DNA of 64,000 bases from Aquabacterium sp. CECT 9606 (GCF_918741295.1 NZ_CAKKNB010000002.1:558001-622000), one strand, 5' to 3'; counted from the stretch's first letter, positions 46,023 to 56,325 are shown. Numbers and translations: made by a program. The notes: generated by a model not told the origin, from the sequence alone.

Positions 46023-46750
46023 GGGCGCGATCCCCGGGGCTGCTGGGTGGTGGCCGTCCAGCGGCCTTGCCAGTGGCGGCGTCCGGCTTCGCTCAGCAAA
46101 ACCGCCACCACGGCGACGCCCACCGAGACCAGGGCCAGGCGGGTGGCGGCGCCCAGGTTGTCGGGCGAGCGCAAGGCCTGGATCAGCGCCAGGGGCACGC
46201 TGTGCTCTGGGTGGCCCACGCGGGGATTGGGCTGCAAGGCCGCTGACAGCACCAAGGTGGCGCCGGTCTCGCCCCAGGCCGCCGCCAGCCCCAGGGCCAT
46301 GGCCGACAGCACGGCCGGGGTGGCCAGGGGCAAGGTGATGCTCCACCAGGCACTCCAGGGCGAGGCGCCCAACGTCTGTGCCAGGGGTGCCATCATGGGG
46401 TCAATGGCCTCGAACGCGGGCCGCAGCACCCGCACCATCAGGGGCACGGTGACCAAGGTGGCAGCCAGCACCGCGCCGCTGGGGAAGAAGCTCAGGGTCC
46501 AGCCAGTCAGGTGTCCGATCTGGTTGCCCAGCTCGCCATCGTCGCTCAGGCCCATCAGCAAGGCGAAACCGACCACTGCGGGCGGCAAAGCCATGGGCAG
46601 CAGCACGACCGTGTTCAGCAGCCAGTGGCCATGCCACCTGGCCTTGGCCATCACCGAGGCCAGCACCACCGCGGGCGGGGTGCTGACCAACAGCGTGAGC
46701 AGGGCAATCTGCCCGCTCAGCCAGATGGCGTCGAGCTCCCAGGCGCTCAC
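46019..46750 (-). CDS. modB: ModB-type ABC permease
   Basis: Inner-membrane permease (243 aa) with five to six helices. The EAA loop is LAQTLGASPWSAWWSITLPL, followed by GLAAAWGETGATLVLSA, close to molybdate permeases. PMALPPAVVGFALL is the ModB-typical second helix. Stop overlaps the modC start; starts 4 bp after the binding-protein gene. Confidence 0.9.
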   Translation of the reverse strand: MSAWELDAIWLSGQIALLTLLVSTPPAVVLASVMAKARWHGHWLLNTVVLLPMALPPAVVGFALLMGLSDDGELGNQIGHLTGWTLSFFPSGAVLAATLVTVPLMVRVLRPAFEAIDPMMAPLAQTLGASPWSAWWSITLPLATPAVLSAMALGLAAAWGETGATLVLSAALQPNPRVGHPEHSVPLALIQALRSPDNLGAATRLALVSVGVAVVAVLLSEAGRRHWQGRWTATTQQPRGSRP

Positions 46751-46754
46751 GGCC

Positions 46755-47540
46755 TCAGCCCTGCGCTTTTTGCCACACGGATCCGGGGGCGGTGACGGCT
46801 TGTCGCCCCAACGGACCTTGCAGCCACTTCACCAGCAGCTTGCCAGCGGGGTGGGGCGTCTTGAACGAACGGGCCACCTGGCAGTTCAGCCAAAGGCGAG
46901 GATCCTGGTCAACCAGGACCTTGCGGGCATTGCGTTCAGCGCGGGACATTTTTTGCCAATCAGCCAAGGTCAACCATTGATAGGGAAGTGGTGCGGCGCT
47001 CGCCGACGACGTGCCCGTGCTGGCGGCGCGGGCAGGCAGATGCTGGGCGCCCAGGGTGCTGGTCAGGGTGTCGCTCAGGCCGGCCAATGCCGAATCCTTG
47101 GGTGCGGGTGACCAACGGCAAGCGCCCGCCGCCTGGCCGGCCAGGATCTGATGCAAGGCGCGGACCACGTCGCGCTCGCCCCGCACGCCAGCCGGGTCGG
47201 AGGCCGGCCCTACCAGCAGGACCTGGGTGCGGGCCAGCGTGTGGCGGTCATGGATCAGGCCTTGCTGTTCGAGGCGATCGGCCAGCGGGTGGCTCAGGAA
47301 CAGCCCGATGGGCAACTCGCCAGATTCCAGCTGCCGCAAAATGGTGCCGGACGGTTCGCGAACCCAATTGGCGGCGAGGCCCAGGTCGCGGCCCATGGCG
47401 GCTTTCCAGCGCACCGCCAAGCCGGTGTCCTGCAGCAGGCCATCGACCCCCAGGCGCACCGGCTCGGCGGTCTGTGCCCACACCGACCCCGGCAAGCTCA
47501 GCCATGCGGCGGTCCATCCCATCCAATCCCGTCGATTCAT
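46755..47540 (-). CDS. TupA/ModA-like periplasmic substrate-binding protein
   Basis: Exported protein (261 aa). The N-terminus MNRRDWMGWTAAWLSLPG with cleavage after SVWA resembles a twin-arginine signal. The body follows the tungstate-binding TupA pattern (LQDTGLAVRWKAAMGRDLG, then LFLSHPLADRLEQQGLI and VLLVGPASDPAGVRG) better than ModA. The usual oxyanion-binding Thr-Ser-Thr start is altered to DGLLQDTGL. First gene of the cassette, so it probably defines the substrate: molybdate, tungstate or a related anion. Confidence 0.75.
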   Translation of the reverse strand: MNRRDWMGWTAAWLSLPGSVWAQTAEPVRLGVDGLLQDTGLAVRWKAAMGRDLGLAANWVREPSGTILRQLESGELPIGLFLSHPLADRLEQQGLIHDRHTLARTQVLLVGPASDPAGVRGERDVVRALHQILAGQAAGACRWSPAPKDSALAGLSDTLTSTLGAQHLPARAASTGTSSASAAPLPYQWLTLADWQKMSRAERNARKVLVDQDPRLWLNCQVARSFKTPHPAGKLLVKWLQGPLGRQAVTAPGSVWQKAQG

Positions 47541-47649
47541 CGTTCCACCTTATCAAGGGCCTGGCCTATTGTCGCGTAGTGGAATCCAGGGCTTGCCATC
47601 GGGCTGGCGCGGTGTTTGCTGTGTGATGGAGTTGGCACCCTGGCGGAAA

Positions 47650-47667
47650 CCCCTCGGAAAGGGGGGG
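47650..47667. promoter_or_regulatory. CCCC-N7-G7 box upstream of pckG
   Basis: CCCC (47650-47653), TCGGAAA, GGGGGGG (47661-47667), about 140 bp before the pckG start in a 268-bp intergenic region. A possible -10 TAAACT follows at about 47690. Nothing else recognisable in this gap. Confidence 0.35.
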
Positions 47668-47807
47668 AACTCAAACCGAAAGTGCTGGACTAAACTACGA
47701 GGTTTCGCTGTTTGGCTTTCGTGCCAACCGGCAGGGTGTCGAGAGCGCAGCCCGCAAGCTGTTGCCGCGCTGTCGAGACCCTGTTTTTTACTTTTGGAGC
47801 CATTGTC

Positions 47808-49676
<1,869 letters not shown>

Positions 49677-49692
49677 TTTTTTGGCTGACGAG

Positions 49693-49719
49693 AAAAATGG
49701 CCCTTCGGGGCCATTTTTT
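49693..49719 (+). terminator. Intrinsic terminator of pckG
   Basis: Stem AAAAATGGCCC / GGGCCATTTTT with a stable TTCG loop (49704-49707), beginning 17 bp after the stop; T6 at 49714-49719. Confidence 0.92.
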
Positions 49720-49790
49720 CGTTTCTGTGACACGCGCCGTGCGCCATTTACTCCATTTGTAACCCCAGTGACCTAGGGTTGTTACCTTTA

Positions 49791-49807
49791 CCCCCCAAGA
49801 CAGGGGG
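49791..49807. promoter_or_regulatory. C6-N6-G5 box upstream of PEP-CTERM gene 2
   Basis: TACCCCCC...GGGGGTA palindrome (CCCCCC 49791-49796, GGGGG 49803-49807) ending 1 bp before the predicted -35, the usual place for a class II activator site. Confidence 0.45.
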
Positions 49808-49808
49808 T

Positions 49809-49836
49809 ATGACATGCCAGCACATGGACATATAAA
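49809..49836 (+). promoter_or_regulatory. Predicted promoter of PEP-CTERM gene 2
   Basis: ATGACA (49809-49814), 16-bp spacer, TATAAA (49831-49836). Implied leader of about 60 nt. Confidence 0.55.
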
Positions 49837-49901
49837 AGAGCGGTCGCGGTCCTGAAGCTTTTTGGGTCAGCGATCCGTTAGATAACTATTGGAGGTTGCT
49901 T

Positions 49902-50381
49902 ATGAAATTGAAAATGTTGGTAGCTGCTGCTTCCCTCGTGGTGGCAGGTTCGGCAATGGCTGGTGCGCCAGCTTTGCCCGGCGGCGATCTGGGTGCTCTG
50001 ACACCCACGCCCGCTCTGTTCCTGGGCACTGGTGCATTCGCCACTGGCGGCACGATCGCTGACACGTACACCTTCTCGGTGGGCGGCAACAGCGATCTGA
50101 TCGGTTCGATTGGTGGCTATGGCGCCACCTTCAGTTCCGTGCTGATCGATGGTGTGGCCACTTCGTTGACGTCGACCACGACGGGCTACGGGTTCAGCTT
50201 CACCGGTTTGTCGTCGGGTTCACACACCCTGAAGGTGGAAGGCGCTTTCCCAAGCATCTACACCTACATCGGCAGTGTGTATTCCACGCCTTCCGCTGTG
50301 CCTGAGCCAGAATCCCTGGCCCTGATCTTCGCAGGTCTGGGTGTGGTGGGCCTGGTGGCTCGTCGCCGCCAAGCGGTCTGA
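49902..50381 (+). CDS. PEP-CTERM sorting-domain protein 2
   Basis: Exported protein of 159 aa with an N-terminal signal peptide (MKLKMLVAAASLVVAGSAMA) and a C-terminal PEP-CTERM tail: VPEPESL, hydrophobic IFAGLGVVGLVA, basic RRRQAV. The mature region resembles FxxFxxG-type beta-rich PEP-CTERM proteins (ADTYTFSVGGNSDLIGSIGG), i.e. an extracellular protein without an enzymatic motif. ATG 49902 has GGAGG at 49891-49895. Upstream promoter and C-N-G box resemble those of PEP-CTERM gene 1, suggesting coregulation. Confidence 0.88.
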   Translation: MKLKMLVAAASLVVAGSAMAGAPALPGGDLGALTPTPALFLGTGAFATGGTIADTYTFSVGGNSDLIGSIGGYGATFSSVLIDGVATSLTSTTTGYGFSFTGLSSGSHTLKVEGAFPSIYTYIGSVYSTPSAVPEPESLALIFAGLGVVGLVARRRQAV

Positions 50382-50405
50382 TTTTTCAGCAGACTGGTTA
50401 AAAAG

Positions 50406-50429
50406 AAAGCGCCCCTCGGGGCGCTTTTT
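50406..50429. terminator. Bidirectional intrinsic terminator
   Basis: Stem AGCGCCC / GGGCGCT (50408-50425) with T5 on the plus strand and a T-rich run on the minus strand; between convergent PEP-CTERM gene 2 and the esterase gene. Confidence 0.88.
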
Positions 50430-50446
50430 CATTGGGTCTCAGCTTG

Positions 50447-51709
50447 TCAGGGGATCAGGGGCGCCAGCCAGTCGGCGAACATGTCGCTCAGCAAGACGCG
50501 CTGGGTGGTGGGCTTGGTTTCGTAGGCGCGCATGACCGGGCCCCTGCCGTCCAGCAGGTTGTCGACGAACTCGCCCACGTGGTTGAGCTTCTTCTCGACG
50601 ATGCTGGTGCCACCGAAGGTGACGATGGTGGTGCAATGCGAGCCGTTGATGTCACGCTTGTTGGGGATGTAGTAGCCCACATTGGTCGGTGTCATCTGGG
50701 CAATCCAAGGCTCGATCTCCTGGCGCCACTTCACGTTCAGCATTTTCAGGCGCTCTTCGTTGGTGGCGGCGTTGGCGATCTCGGGGTAGAACTTCTGGTA
50801 CGAGAAGGCCGAGAAGTTGGTGTCTTCCTGGAACATCGTGTAGCCGATGCGGTCATTCGGGAAGATCTTGCCCAGGCCGGCGGTGATCGAGCCCATGTTG
50901 TTCGCATCGCCAGCGCCAGGGTATTTGGTGATCAACTGGGTGACCAGGCCGTCAGGGCCGTCCAGCCCCCAAACTTCGCGGATCTTGTTGTGCAGCAGCA
51001 CGGACGGGGCTTGCTCGGGTGTGGCTGTGCGCGGCACGTTGAACAGCGGGCCGGAGTCGGCGGCCAGGGCCATCTTCTTGGGCTTGAGCGTGGTGCGGAA
51101 GGCGGCGTAGTTGGCTGTGGAACCCACGCCGCCGGCCGAGAAGCCGGTCAGCAGCAGGTGGTCGGGCTGGGGCATGTTCTTGGCCATCCAGTTCGCCACG
51201 GCTTGCGCGTTGATGGCGCCGCGGTGGAAGTAGGTCATGGGGTTGGCCGGGTCGGTGTTGTTGTACACGTTGACCTTGTTGCCGGTGTGCACGTCGCCGG
51301 TGCAATACGTCAGGTAGACGATGTTCCAGCTTTGGGTCTGCACGGCTTGCAGGGGATGGATGCGGGCGGTGAAGGGGGTCACCAGGCCGAGGTGGGCCTG
51401 GCGGTTCCAGTCGCTCATGTAGTTGGTGGGGATGCCATCGGGGTTGACGGCGTTGAGCAGCGAGCCGCCCTTGCACGCCGCCTGGTCCCAGCAGGCGCCG
51501 CCGCCTTCGAACATGACCACGGCCTTGCTGTTGAAGGGCGTGCGGTTGACGAAGAAACGGTAAGGCGTGCCGTTGCCGCAGGTGGCGCCGCTGGACGCGG
51601 GCAGCTCAACCATTTCCCACTTGAAGTAGGCGGCGTGCGCGGCCAGGCTGGTCAGCAAGGTGACGCCAACGGCCTTTGCCGTGGCCACCATCAGTGATTT
51701 CAAATTCAT
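50447..51709 (-). CDS. Secreted pectinacetylesterase/Notum-family hydrolase
   Basis: Exported alpha/beta hydrolase (420 aa) of the PAE family, best known for plant pectin acetylesterases and animal Notum. Signal peptide to about residue 26 (LLTSLAAHA). The oxyanion region is VVMFEGGGACWD (residues ~65-76), the nucleophile is S191 in LTGFSAGGVGS, and a His near the C-terminus lies in NGSHCTT. Several cysteines suggest disulfides in the periplasm or outside. Substrate not deducible: an O-acetylated polysaccharide or polyester is plausible. ATG 51709 starts the signal peptide. Confidence 0.82.
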   Translation of the reverse strand: MNLKSLMVATAKAVGVTLLTSLAAHAAYFKWEMVELPASSGATCGNGTPYRFFVNRTPFNSKAVVMFEGGGACWDQAACKGGSLLNAVNPDGIPTNYMSDWNRQAHLGLVTPFTARIHPLQAVQTQSWNIVYLTYCTGDVHTGNKVNVYNNTDPANPMTYFHRGAINAQAVANWMAKNMPQPDHLLLTGFSAGGVGSTANYAAFRTTLKPKKMALAADSGPLFNVPRTATPEQAPSVLLHNKIREVWGLDGPDGLVTQLITKYPGAGDANNMGSITAGLGKIFPNDRIGYTMFQEDTNFSAFSYQKFYPEIANAATNEERLKMLNVKWRQEIEPWIAQMTPTNVGYYIPNKRDINGSHCTTIVTFGGTSIVEKKLNHVGEFVDNLLDGRGPVMRAYETKPTTQRVLLSDMFADWLAPLIP

Positions 51710-51753
51710 GTCAACGCTCCGTGGATGAAAGGTGTCTTCCAATGACATGGAGT

Positions 51754-51775
51754 TTGAAACACGGTGTTTTTTCAA
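51754..51775. promoter_or_regulatory. Inverted repeat in the esterase promoter region
   Basis: TTGAAA (51754-51759) and TTTCAA (51770-51775) flank an inner AAACA / TGTTT pair, giving an imperfect palindrome about 45 bp upstream of the esterase ATG. Possible operator or hairpin. Confidence 0.3.
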
Positions 51776-51805
51776 GCCTTGGGCATTCCCCTTGGGTGCT
51801 CGCCG

Positions 51806-51823
51806 CCCCCCTGGAATCAGGGG
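51806..51823. promoter_or_regulatory. C6-N8-G4 box upstream of the esterase gene
   Basis: CCCCCC (51806-51811), TGGAATCA, GGGG (51820-51823), about 97 bp upstream of the esterase start on the minus strand, in the gap after metR. Confidence 0.35.
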
Positions 51824-51889
51824 TCGCCAACTGTCAATCGCCTGACGGTTCGCGCGTTTAACGCCACGGGTTGACCCTTGGCGTGTGCT

Positions 51890-52801
51890 TCAGGCCAGCC
51901 ACTCGATGCCGGGCAGCTTGGCGCACTGCTGGCGCATGATCTCGGCCATGTCCTGCATGTAGGGCTGCGTGGCCAGGGCCTTGGGGCAGATGGCGTGCAG
52001 CTCGCTCCACAGGCCCTTGGGGCCGATGGGCACGGCCTTGACGTAGTCGTGCTCCAGGTAGCTTTGCAGGCCCCAACTGGGCAGGGCGGCGATGCCCCGG
52101 CGGCTGGCCACCAGTTGCACGATGGCCACCGTGAGCTCGGCGGTGCGGCGCGCAGGTTCGATGCCCGCAGGCTTGAGGACTTCGCGGATCAGGTCGATGC
52201 GCTGTTCGGGCACGGGGTAGGTGATCAAGGTTTCGCCATCGAAATCTTGCGCGCTGAGGTGGCGCTTGTGGCGCAGCTTGTGCTCGTTGGCGACCACGGC
52301 CAGGATCTCGAAGCGGAACAAGGGCGAGACCGACCAGGGGCGCTGGGTTTTGGGCTTGGAGCCAATGACCAGGTCGGCACGGCCCTCTTTCAGCAGGGCC
52401 AGCGGGTCGGCGTGGAAGCCGGCCACCAAGTCGACCTCGACCTCGGGCCAGCGCTGGCGGAACTCGTGCATGACGGGCATCAGCCAGTCGAAGCAGGTGT
52501 GGCATTCGAGCACGATGCGCAGCTCGCCCTTGGCGCCGCCTTGCAGGCGCTGCAGGTCGCGTTCGGCGGCGCCGATGTCGGCGAGCACGGTGCGGGCCAG
52601 GGCCAGCAGCCGATCGCCCGCGGGGGTGAAGCGCAGGCCCTGGCGGGTGCGCTCGAAGAGGGCCAGGCCGTGGTGTTCTTCCAGGGCGCGGATCTGGTGC
52701 GACAGGGCGGACTGGCTGAGGTGCACGCGCTCCGCGGCGGTGGCCAGCTTGCCGGTGTCGGCGATGGCGACCAGGGATTTCAGGTGGCGGACTTCGATCA
52801 T
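51890..52801 (-). CDS. metR: LysR-family regulator MetR
   Basis: LysR-type activator (303 aa) of methionine-synthesis genes, responding to homocysteine. The N-terminal helix-turn-helix MIEVRHLKSLVAIADTGKLA with LSQSALSHQIRALEEHHG matches MetR closely, as do ECHTCFDWLMPVM and RGIAALPSWGLQSYLE in the effector domain. The start overlaps the stop of the radical SAM gene (ATGA), so the regulator is coexpressed with it. No met gene is adjacent. Confidence 0.9.
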   Translation of the reverse strand: MIEVRHLKSLVAIADTGKLATAAERVHLSQSALSHQIRALEEHHGLALFERTRQGLRFTPAGDRLLALARTVLADIGAAERDLQRLQGGAKGELRIVLECHTCFDWLMPVMHEFRQRWPEVEVDLVAGFHADPLALLKEGRADLVIGSKPKTQRPWSVSPLFRFEILAVVANEHKLRHKRHLSAQDFDGETLITYPVPEQRIDLIREVLKPAGIEPARRTAELTVAIVQLVASRRGIAALPSWGLQSYLEHDYVKAVPIGPKGLWSELHAICPKALATQPYMQDMAEIMRQQCAKLPGIEWLA

Positions 52802-53838
52802 GGCCGCACGATGCGCACGGGCTTGGGTTTGTTGAGCACGGCGGCGGCATCGCGGGCGCGCAGTTGGCCGCAGCCGGCGTCCACATCCTGTCCGGCCGAT
52901 TGGCGCAGCTTGGTCAAAATGCCGCGCCGGTGCAGGCTGCGCGCGATTTCGGTGGCGCGCTCCCACGATGGGCGCTTGAAGTCGAGTTCGTCGACCGTGT
53001 TGTACGGGATCATGTTCATCAGCGCGTACTTGCCCTTGAGCAGACGCACGATGCCGTCGAGCTCTTCCTCGCTGTCGTTGAGGCCATCGATCAACGTCCA
53101 TTGGTACTGGATGGGGTAGCCGGTGCTGCGGGCGTAGTGCTCGCCCATCTCGACCAAGTCGGCCGGGTCGATGCGCGGGGCGCGGGGCAGCAGTTGCGCG
53201 CGCAGTTCGGGCTTGGTGGAGTGCAATGACAGGGCCAGTGCAGGCTTGACCTCGCCCTGAGGCAGGCGCTCGAAGGCGCGCGGGTCGCCCACGGTCGAGA
53301 AGACCAAATTCTTGTGGCCGATGCCGCCGCAGGTGCCCAGCAGTTCGATGGCTTCGAGCACGTTGTCGAGGTTGTGCGAAGGCTCGCCCATGCCCATGAA
53401 CACGACCTTGGTGACGCGGCGTCGGGCTCTGGCCAGTGCCACTTGCGCGACGATCTCGGCGCTGCCGACCTGGCGCAGCAGGCCATCTTTGCCGGTCATG
53501 CAGAAGACGCAGCCGACGGCGCACCCCACCTGGGACGACACGCACAGGCCATCGCGGGGCAGCAGCACGCTTTCCACCGTCTGGCCATCGTTCAGGCCGA
53601 TCAGCAGGCGGGACGAGCCGTCTTCGCCGGGGTGCTCGGAGCGCACGTGGGCCAGGGCGTTCAGGTCGGCGAGCAAGGCGGGCAGGACGTTGCGCACGCC
53701 AAGCGGCAGGAAGTCTTCCGGGCGGCGCTTGCCGCTGTCCATGGGCAAGGCCTGCGACCACAGCCGCAGGATCTTGTCTTCGTGGCAGGGCTTGGCGCCG
53801 TGGGCACGCAAACGCTGGCGGATGTCGTCAATGCGCAT
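52798..53838 (-). CDS. RlmN/Cfr-family radical SAM RNA methyltransferase, divergent paralogue
   Basis: Radical SAM protein (346 aa) of the family that methylates adenosine in 23S rRNA (position 2503 by RlmN, C8 by Cfr). The iron-sulfur motif is C106xxxC110xxC113 in QVGCAVGCVFCMTG; the catalytic C-terminal cysteine is C323 in GQDVDAGCGQLR; VVFMGMGEP and ALALSLHS are also conserved. The N-terminal region is short and unlike RlmN. Genuine betaproteobacterial rlmN normally lies near ndk and ispG, so this is probably a second family member; its target RNA is unknown. It overlaps the upstream AraC gene by 11 bp and metR by 4 bp. Confidence 0.82.
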   Translation of the reverse strand: MRIDDIRQRLRAHGAKPCHEDKILRLWSQALPMDSGKRRPEDFLPLGVRNVLPALLADLNALAHVRSEHPGEDGSSRLLIGLNDGQTVESVLLPRDGLCVSSQVGCAVGCVFCMTGKDGLLRQVGSAEIVAQVALARARRRVTKVVFMGMGEPSHNLDNVLEAIELLGTCGGIGHKNLVFSTVGDPRAFERLPQGEVKPALALSLHSTKPELRAQLLPRAPRIDPADLVEMGEHYARSTGYPIQYQWTLIDGLNDSEEELDGIVRLLKGKYALMNMIPYNTVDELDFKRPSWERATEIARSLHRRGILTKLRQSAGQDVDAGCGQLRARDAAAVLNKPKPVRIVRP

Positions 53839-54898
53839 GGGGTGGCAGTGTAGGCGCGGCCTGCCGCCAGGTGCTGGGCGATGAGCCCGTCCAGCGCTTG
53901 AAGGCGCGGGTGAAGGCGCTGACCTCCGAGAAACCCAGCAGGAAAGAGATCTCGCCGACGGAGTACCGCGCAGAAGTGAGGTAATCCAAGGCGAGCTGGT
54001 GGCGCGTCTGGTTGAGCACGTCGCGGTAACTGGTGCCCTGGTCGGCCAGGCGGCGTTGCAGGGTGCGCAGGGTCGTGCCCAGGCGGCGGGTGACGTCTTC
54101 CTGGCGGGGTTCGCCACTGGGCAGCATTTCTTTCAGCACGGCGGCCAGTTGCTGCGGCAGGCCGCGGTCGGGCCAGTGCGAGCGGTAGCGGTCCATGGCC
54201 TCTTCACTGGCCTTGACAACTTCCAGGTTGGCGAAGGACAGAGGCTTGTGCAGCGTGACGTGGTCGACCACCAGCGCGTTGTCCTCGCAACCGTAGACGG
54301 GCGTGCAGCGAAACACCTTTTCGAACTTGGCGTGGTCCTTGGGGCGCTGGCGTTGCAGGCGCAGTTCCAGTGGCATGAAGTCGCGGCCATAGAGCATGCG
54401 CGAGCCGCGCACCAGGGTCAGCATGGCGTAGTCGTAGATGCTCCAGACGGTGGCCGGCTCGGCGGTGCCCAGCAGGGCCTGGTCGCCCGTGATGGTGAGG
54501 CGGCCGGCGCCGTCGTCCAATTGAAAGCGCACGTCGGCGGCGTCGGTGACCACGTGGGCGTAGCGGGCAAGACGCAAGTACATCTGGGCCAGGTTGTCAG
54601 AGGCCATCAGGGCGTAACCCAGGGCGCTGAAGTTCAGGGGCATGAACTGCAGGGCCAGGTCCACGCCCAACAGCTCTTCGCCCGTGGCCTGAAGGGCTTT
54701 CTGCCAGAAAGCCAGGCCCAGGTGGGCGGGATAGCGCGCCATGGGGTCGCTCAGGGTCGACAGGTCCAGGCCCACCTCGCGCAGCAGGGCGTCGGCGTCC
54801 ACACCGCGCCGCTCCACCGCGCTTTTGGCGGCCAGCAGCCAACTGCGCAGGGCCGAGGCGTCAGAGGCAGGCGGGGTCAAGGGGGGCAGGGAGCTCAT
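53828..54898 (-). CDS. AraC-family regulator with arabinose-binding-type N-terminal domain
   Basis: Regulator of 356 aa with the same layout as the one at 26354-27448. The long N-terminal domain includes ARYPAHLGLAFWQKALQA and FSALGYALMASDNLAQMY; the C-terminal helix-turn-helix pair is TTLRTLQRRLADQGTSYRDV and VGEISFLLGFSEVSAFTRAF. It is divergent from the first acyl-CoA dehydrogenase gene, 119 bp away, so fatty or other acyl-CoA catabolism is the probable target. Its 3' end overlaps the radical SAM gene start. Confidence 0.87.
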   Translation of the reverse strand: MSSLPPLTPPASDASALRSWLLAAKSAVERRGVDADALLREVGLDLSTLSDPMARYPAHLGLAFWQKALQATGEELLGVDLALQFMPLNFSALGYALMASDNLAQMYLRLARYAHVVTDAADVRFQLDDGAGRLTITGDQALLGTAEPATVWSIYDYAMLTLVRGSRMLYGRDFMPLELRLQRQRPKDHAKFEKVFRCTPVYGCEDNALVVDHVTLHKPLSFANLEVVKASEEAMDRYRSHWPDRGLPQQLAAVLKEMLPSGEPRQEDVTRRLGTTLRTLQRRLADQGTSYRDVLNQTRHQLALDYLTSARYSVGEISFLLGFSEVSAFTRAFKRWTGSSPSTWRQAAPTLPPHAH

Positions 54899-55017
54899 GC
54901 AAGGGGCGGGGCGAGGCAGACGGGGTCAAGTCGATTGGCGCAAAAGGGCAAGTATCGGCGACGGCGGGGGCGCAAGATGGGCGGATTCCTCTTTTCACGC
55001 TCACTTCAGGTGGCCAC

Positions 55018-56325
55018 ATGACATCGCTCACACGAATCGGACTGCGGACCTTGAGCCGCATGGCGGGCTCGACCAAGCTGGACGCCCTCAAACTGCGCAA
55101 ACCGACCGAGCAGGTCCTGTACCACGGCACCAAAGCAGGCTTCAAGGCCGTGACGGCGGCCAACCGGGCTTTCAAATCGGTGAAGAACCTGGGCTCGCCG
55201 CAGCGCCTGCCCAAGCGCGGCACGGGCGATCTTTTCGACCTGGCGCCCACCGAAGATCAGCAGATGCTGCAGGAAGCTGCGCGCACCTTCGCCATGGAGC
55301 AGTTGCGCGAGGCCGCCGGCAAGGCCGACATGGCCTATGCCGCGCCGCCTGAGCTGCTGGCGCAATGCGCCGAACTGGGCATCACGTCGCTGGGCATCCC
55401 CGAGGCGCTCGGCGGCATGGGCACTGAGCGCTCGGCCGTGACGAACGTGCTGATCGCCGAAGCCATGGCCGAAGGCGACATGGGCCTGGCCTTTGCCGCG
55501 CTGGCGCCCTCGGCCGTGAGCACGGCCTTGGTGTTGTGGGGCAATGCCGAGCAGCAGGCCGACTACCTGGGCGCCTTCACCGGCGAGAACGTGCCGGCGG
55601 CGGCCCTGGCCATCCAGGAGCCCACGCCTTTGTTCGACCCGTTTGAACTGAAGACGCGCGCGGTGGCGCAAAGCGGCGGCTATGTGATCAACGGCGTGAA
55701 GTCGATGGTGCCCTTGGCCGCCAGCGCCGAGCTGTTCATTGTGGCCGCGCACATCGAGGGCAAGGGCCCGGCGCTGTTCGTGATCGAGTCGTCCACCAAG
55801 GGCCTGTCGATCGAGGAAGACCGCGCGATGGGGCTGCGCGCCGCCGGCACTGCGCGCTTGAAGCTGGACGCGGTGTCGGTGTCCGCCAAGGCCTTGCTGG
55901 CCGAGGGTGCTGCGGAGGTTTACCGCGAATGCATCCAGCTGTCACGCCTGGCCTGGTGTGCCTTGGCCACGGGTTGCGCGCAAGGCGTGCTCGATTTCAT
56001 CGTGCCGTATGTGAACGAGCGCCAGGCCTTTGGCGAGCCGATCAGCCACCGGCAATCGGTGGCGTTTGCCGTGTCCAACATGTCGATCGAACTGAATGCG
56101 ATGCGCTTGTTGACGTGGCGCGCGGCCAGCCTGGTCGATGCCGATGTGGACTTCTTCGAGGCAGCCGCCTTGGCGCGCCGGCTGTGCACCGACAAGGGCA
56201 TGCAGATCGGCAGCGACGGCGTGCAATTGCTGGGCGGGCATGGCTTCGTCACCGAATACCCGGTGGAGCGTTGGTACCGCGATCTGCGCGCTGTGGGCGT
56301 GATGGAGGGTGGGCTGCTGATTTGA
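55018..56325 (+). CDS. Acyl-CoA dehydrogenase 1, with N-terminal extension
   Basis: FAD-dependent dehydrogenase (435 aa). The first ~75 residues are a basic extension (KLDALKLRKPTEQVLYHGTK, then AFKSVKNLGSPQRLPKRG) not found in ordinary acyl-CoA dehydrogenases; conservation starts at LAPTEDQQMLQEAARTFA. Flavin-site residues lie in QLLGGHGFVTEYPVERWYRD. The usual IYEGT near the end reads VMEGGLLI, with the Glu kept as possible catalytic base but the C-terminus truncated right after it. Substrate class unknown. Followed by a triple-hairpin repeat, then a second dehydrogenase. Confidence 0.87.
   Translation: MTSLTRIGLRTLSRMAGSTKLDALKLRKPTEQVLYHGTKAGFKAVTAANRAFKSVKNLGSPQRLPKRGTGDLFDLAPTEDQQMLQEAARTFAMEQLREAAGKADMAYAAPPELLAQCAELGITSLGIPEALGGMGTERSAVTNVLIAEAMAEGDMGLAFAALAPSAVSTALVLWGNAEQQADYLGAFTGENVPAAALAIQEPTPLFDPFELKTRAVAQSGGYVINGVKSMVPLAASAELFIVAAHIEGKGPALFVIESSTKGLSIEEDRAMGLRAAGTARLKLDAVSVSAKALLAEGAAEVYRECIQLSRLAWCALATGCAQGVLDFIVPYVNERQAFGEPISHRQSVAFAVSNMSIELNAMRLLTWRAASLVDADVDFFEAAALARRLCTDKGMQIGSDGVQLLGGHGFVTEYPVERWYRDLRAVGVMEGGLLI

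Noticed and set aside
47633-47638. TGGCAC as a sigma-54 element upstream of pckG
   Set aside because: No TTGC-type -12 element at the right distance.
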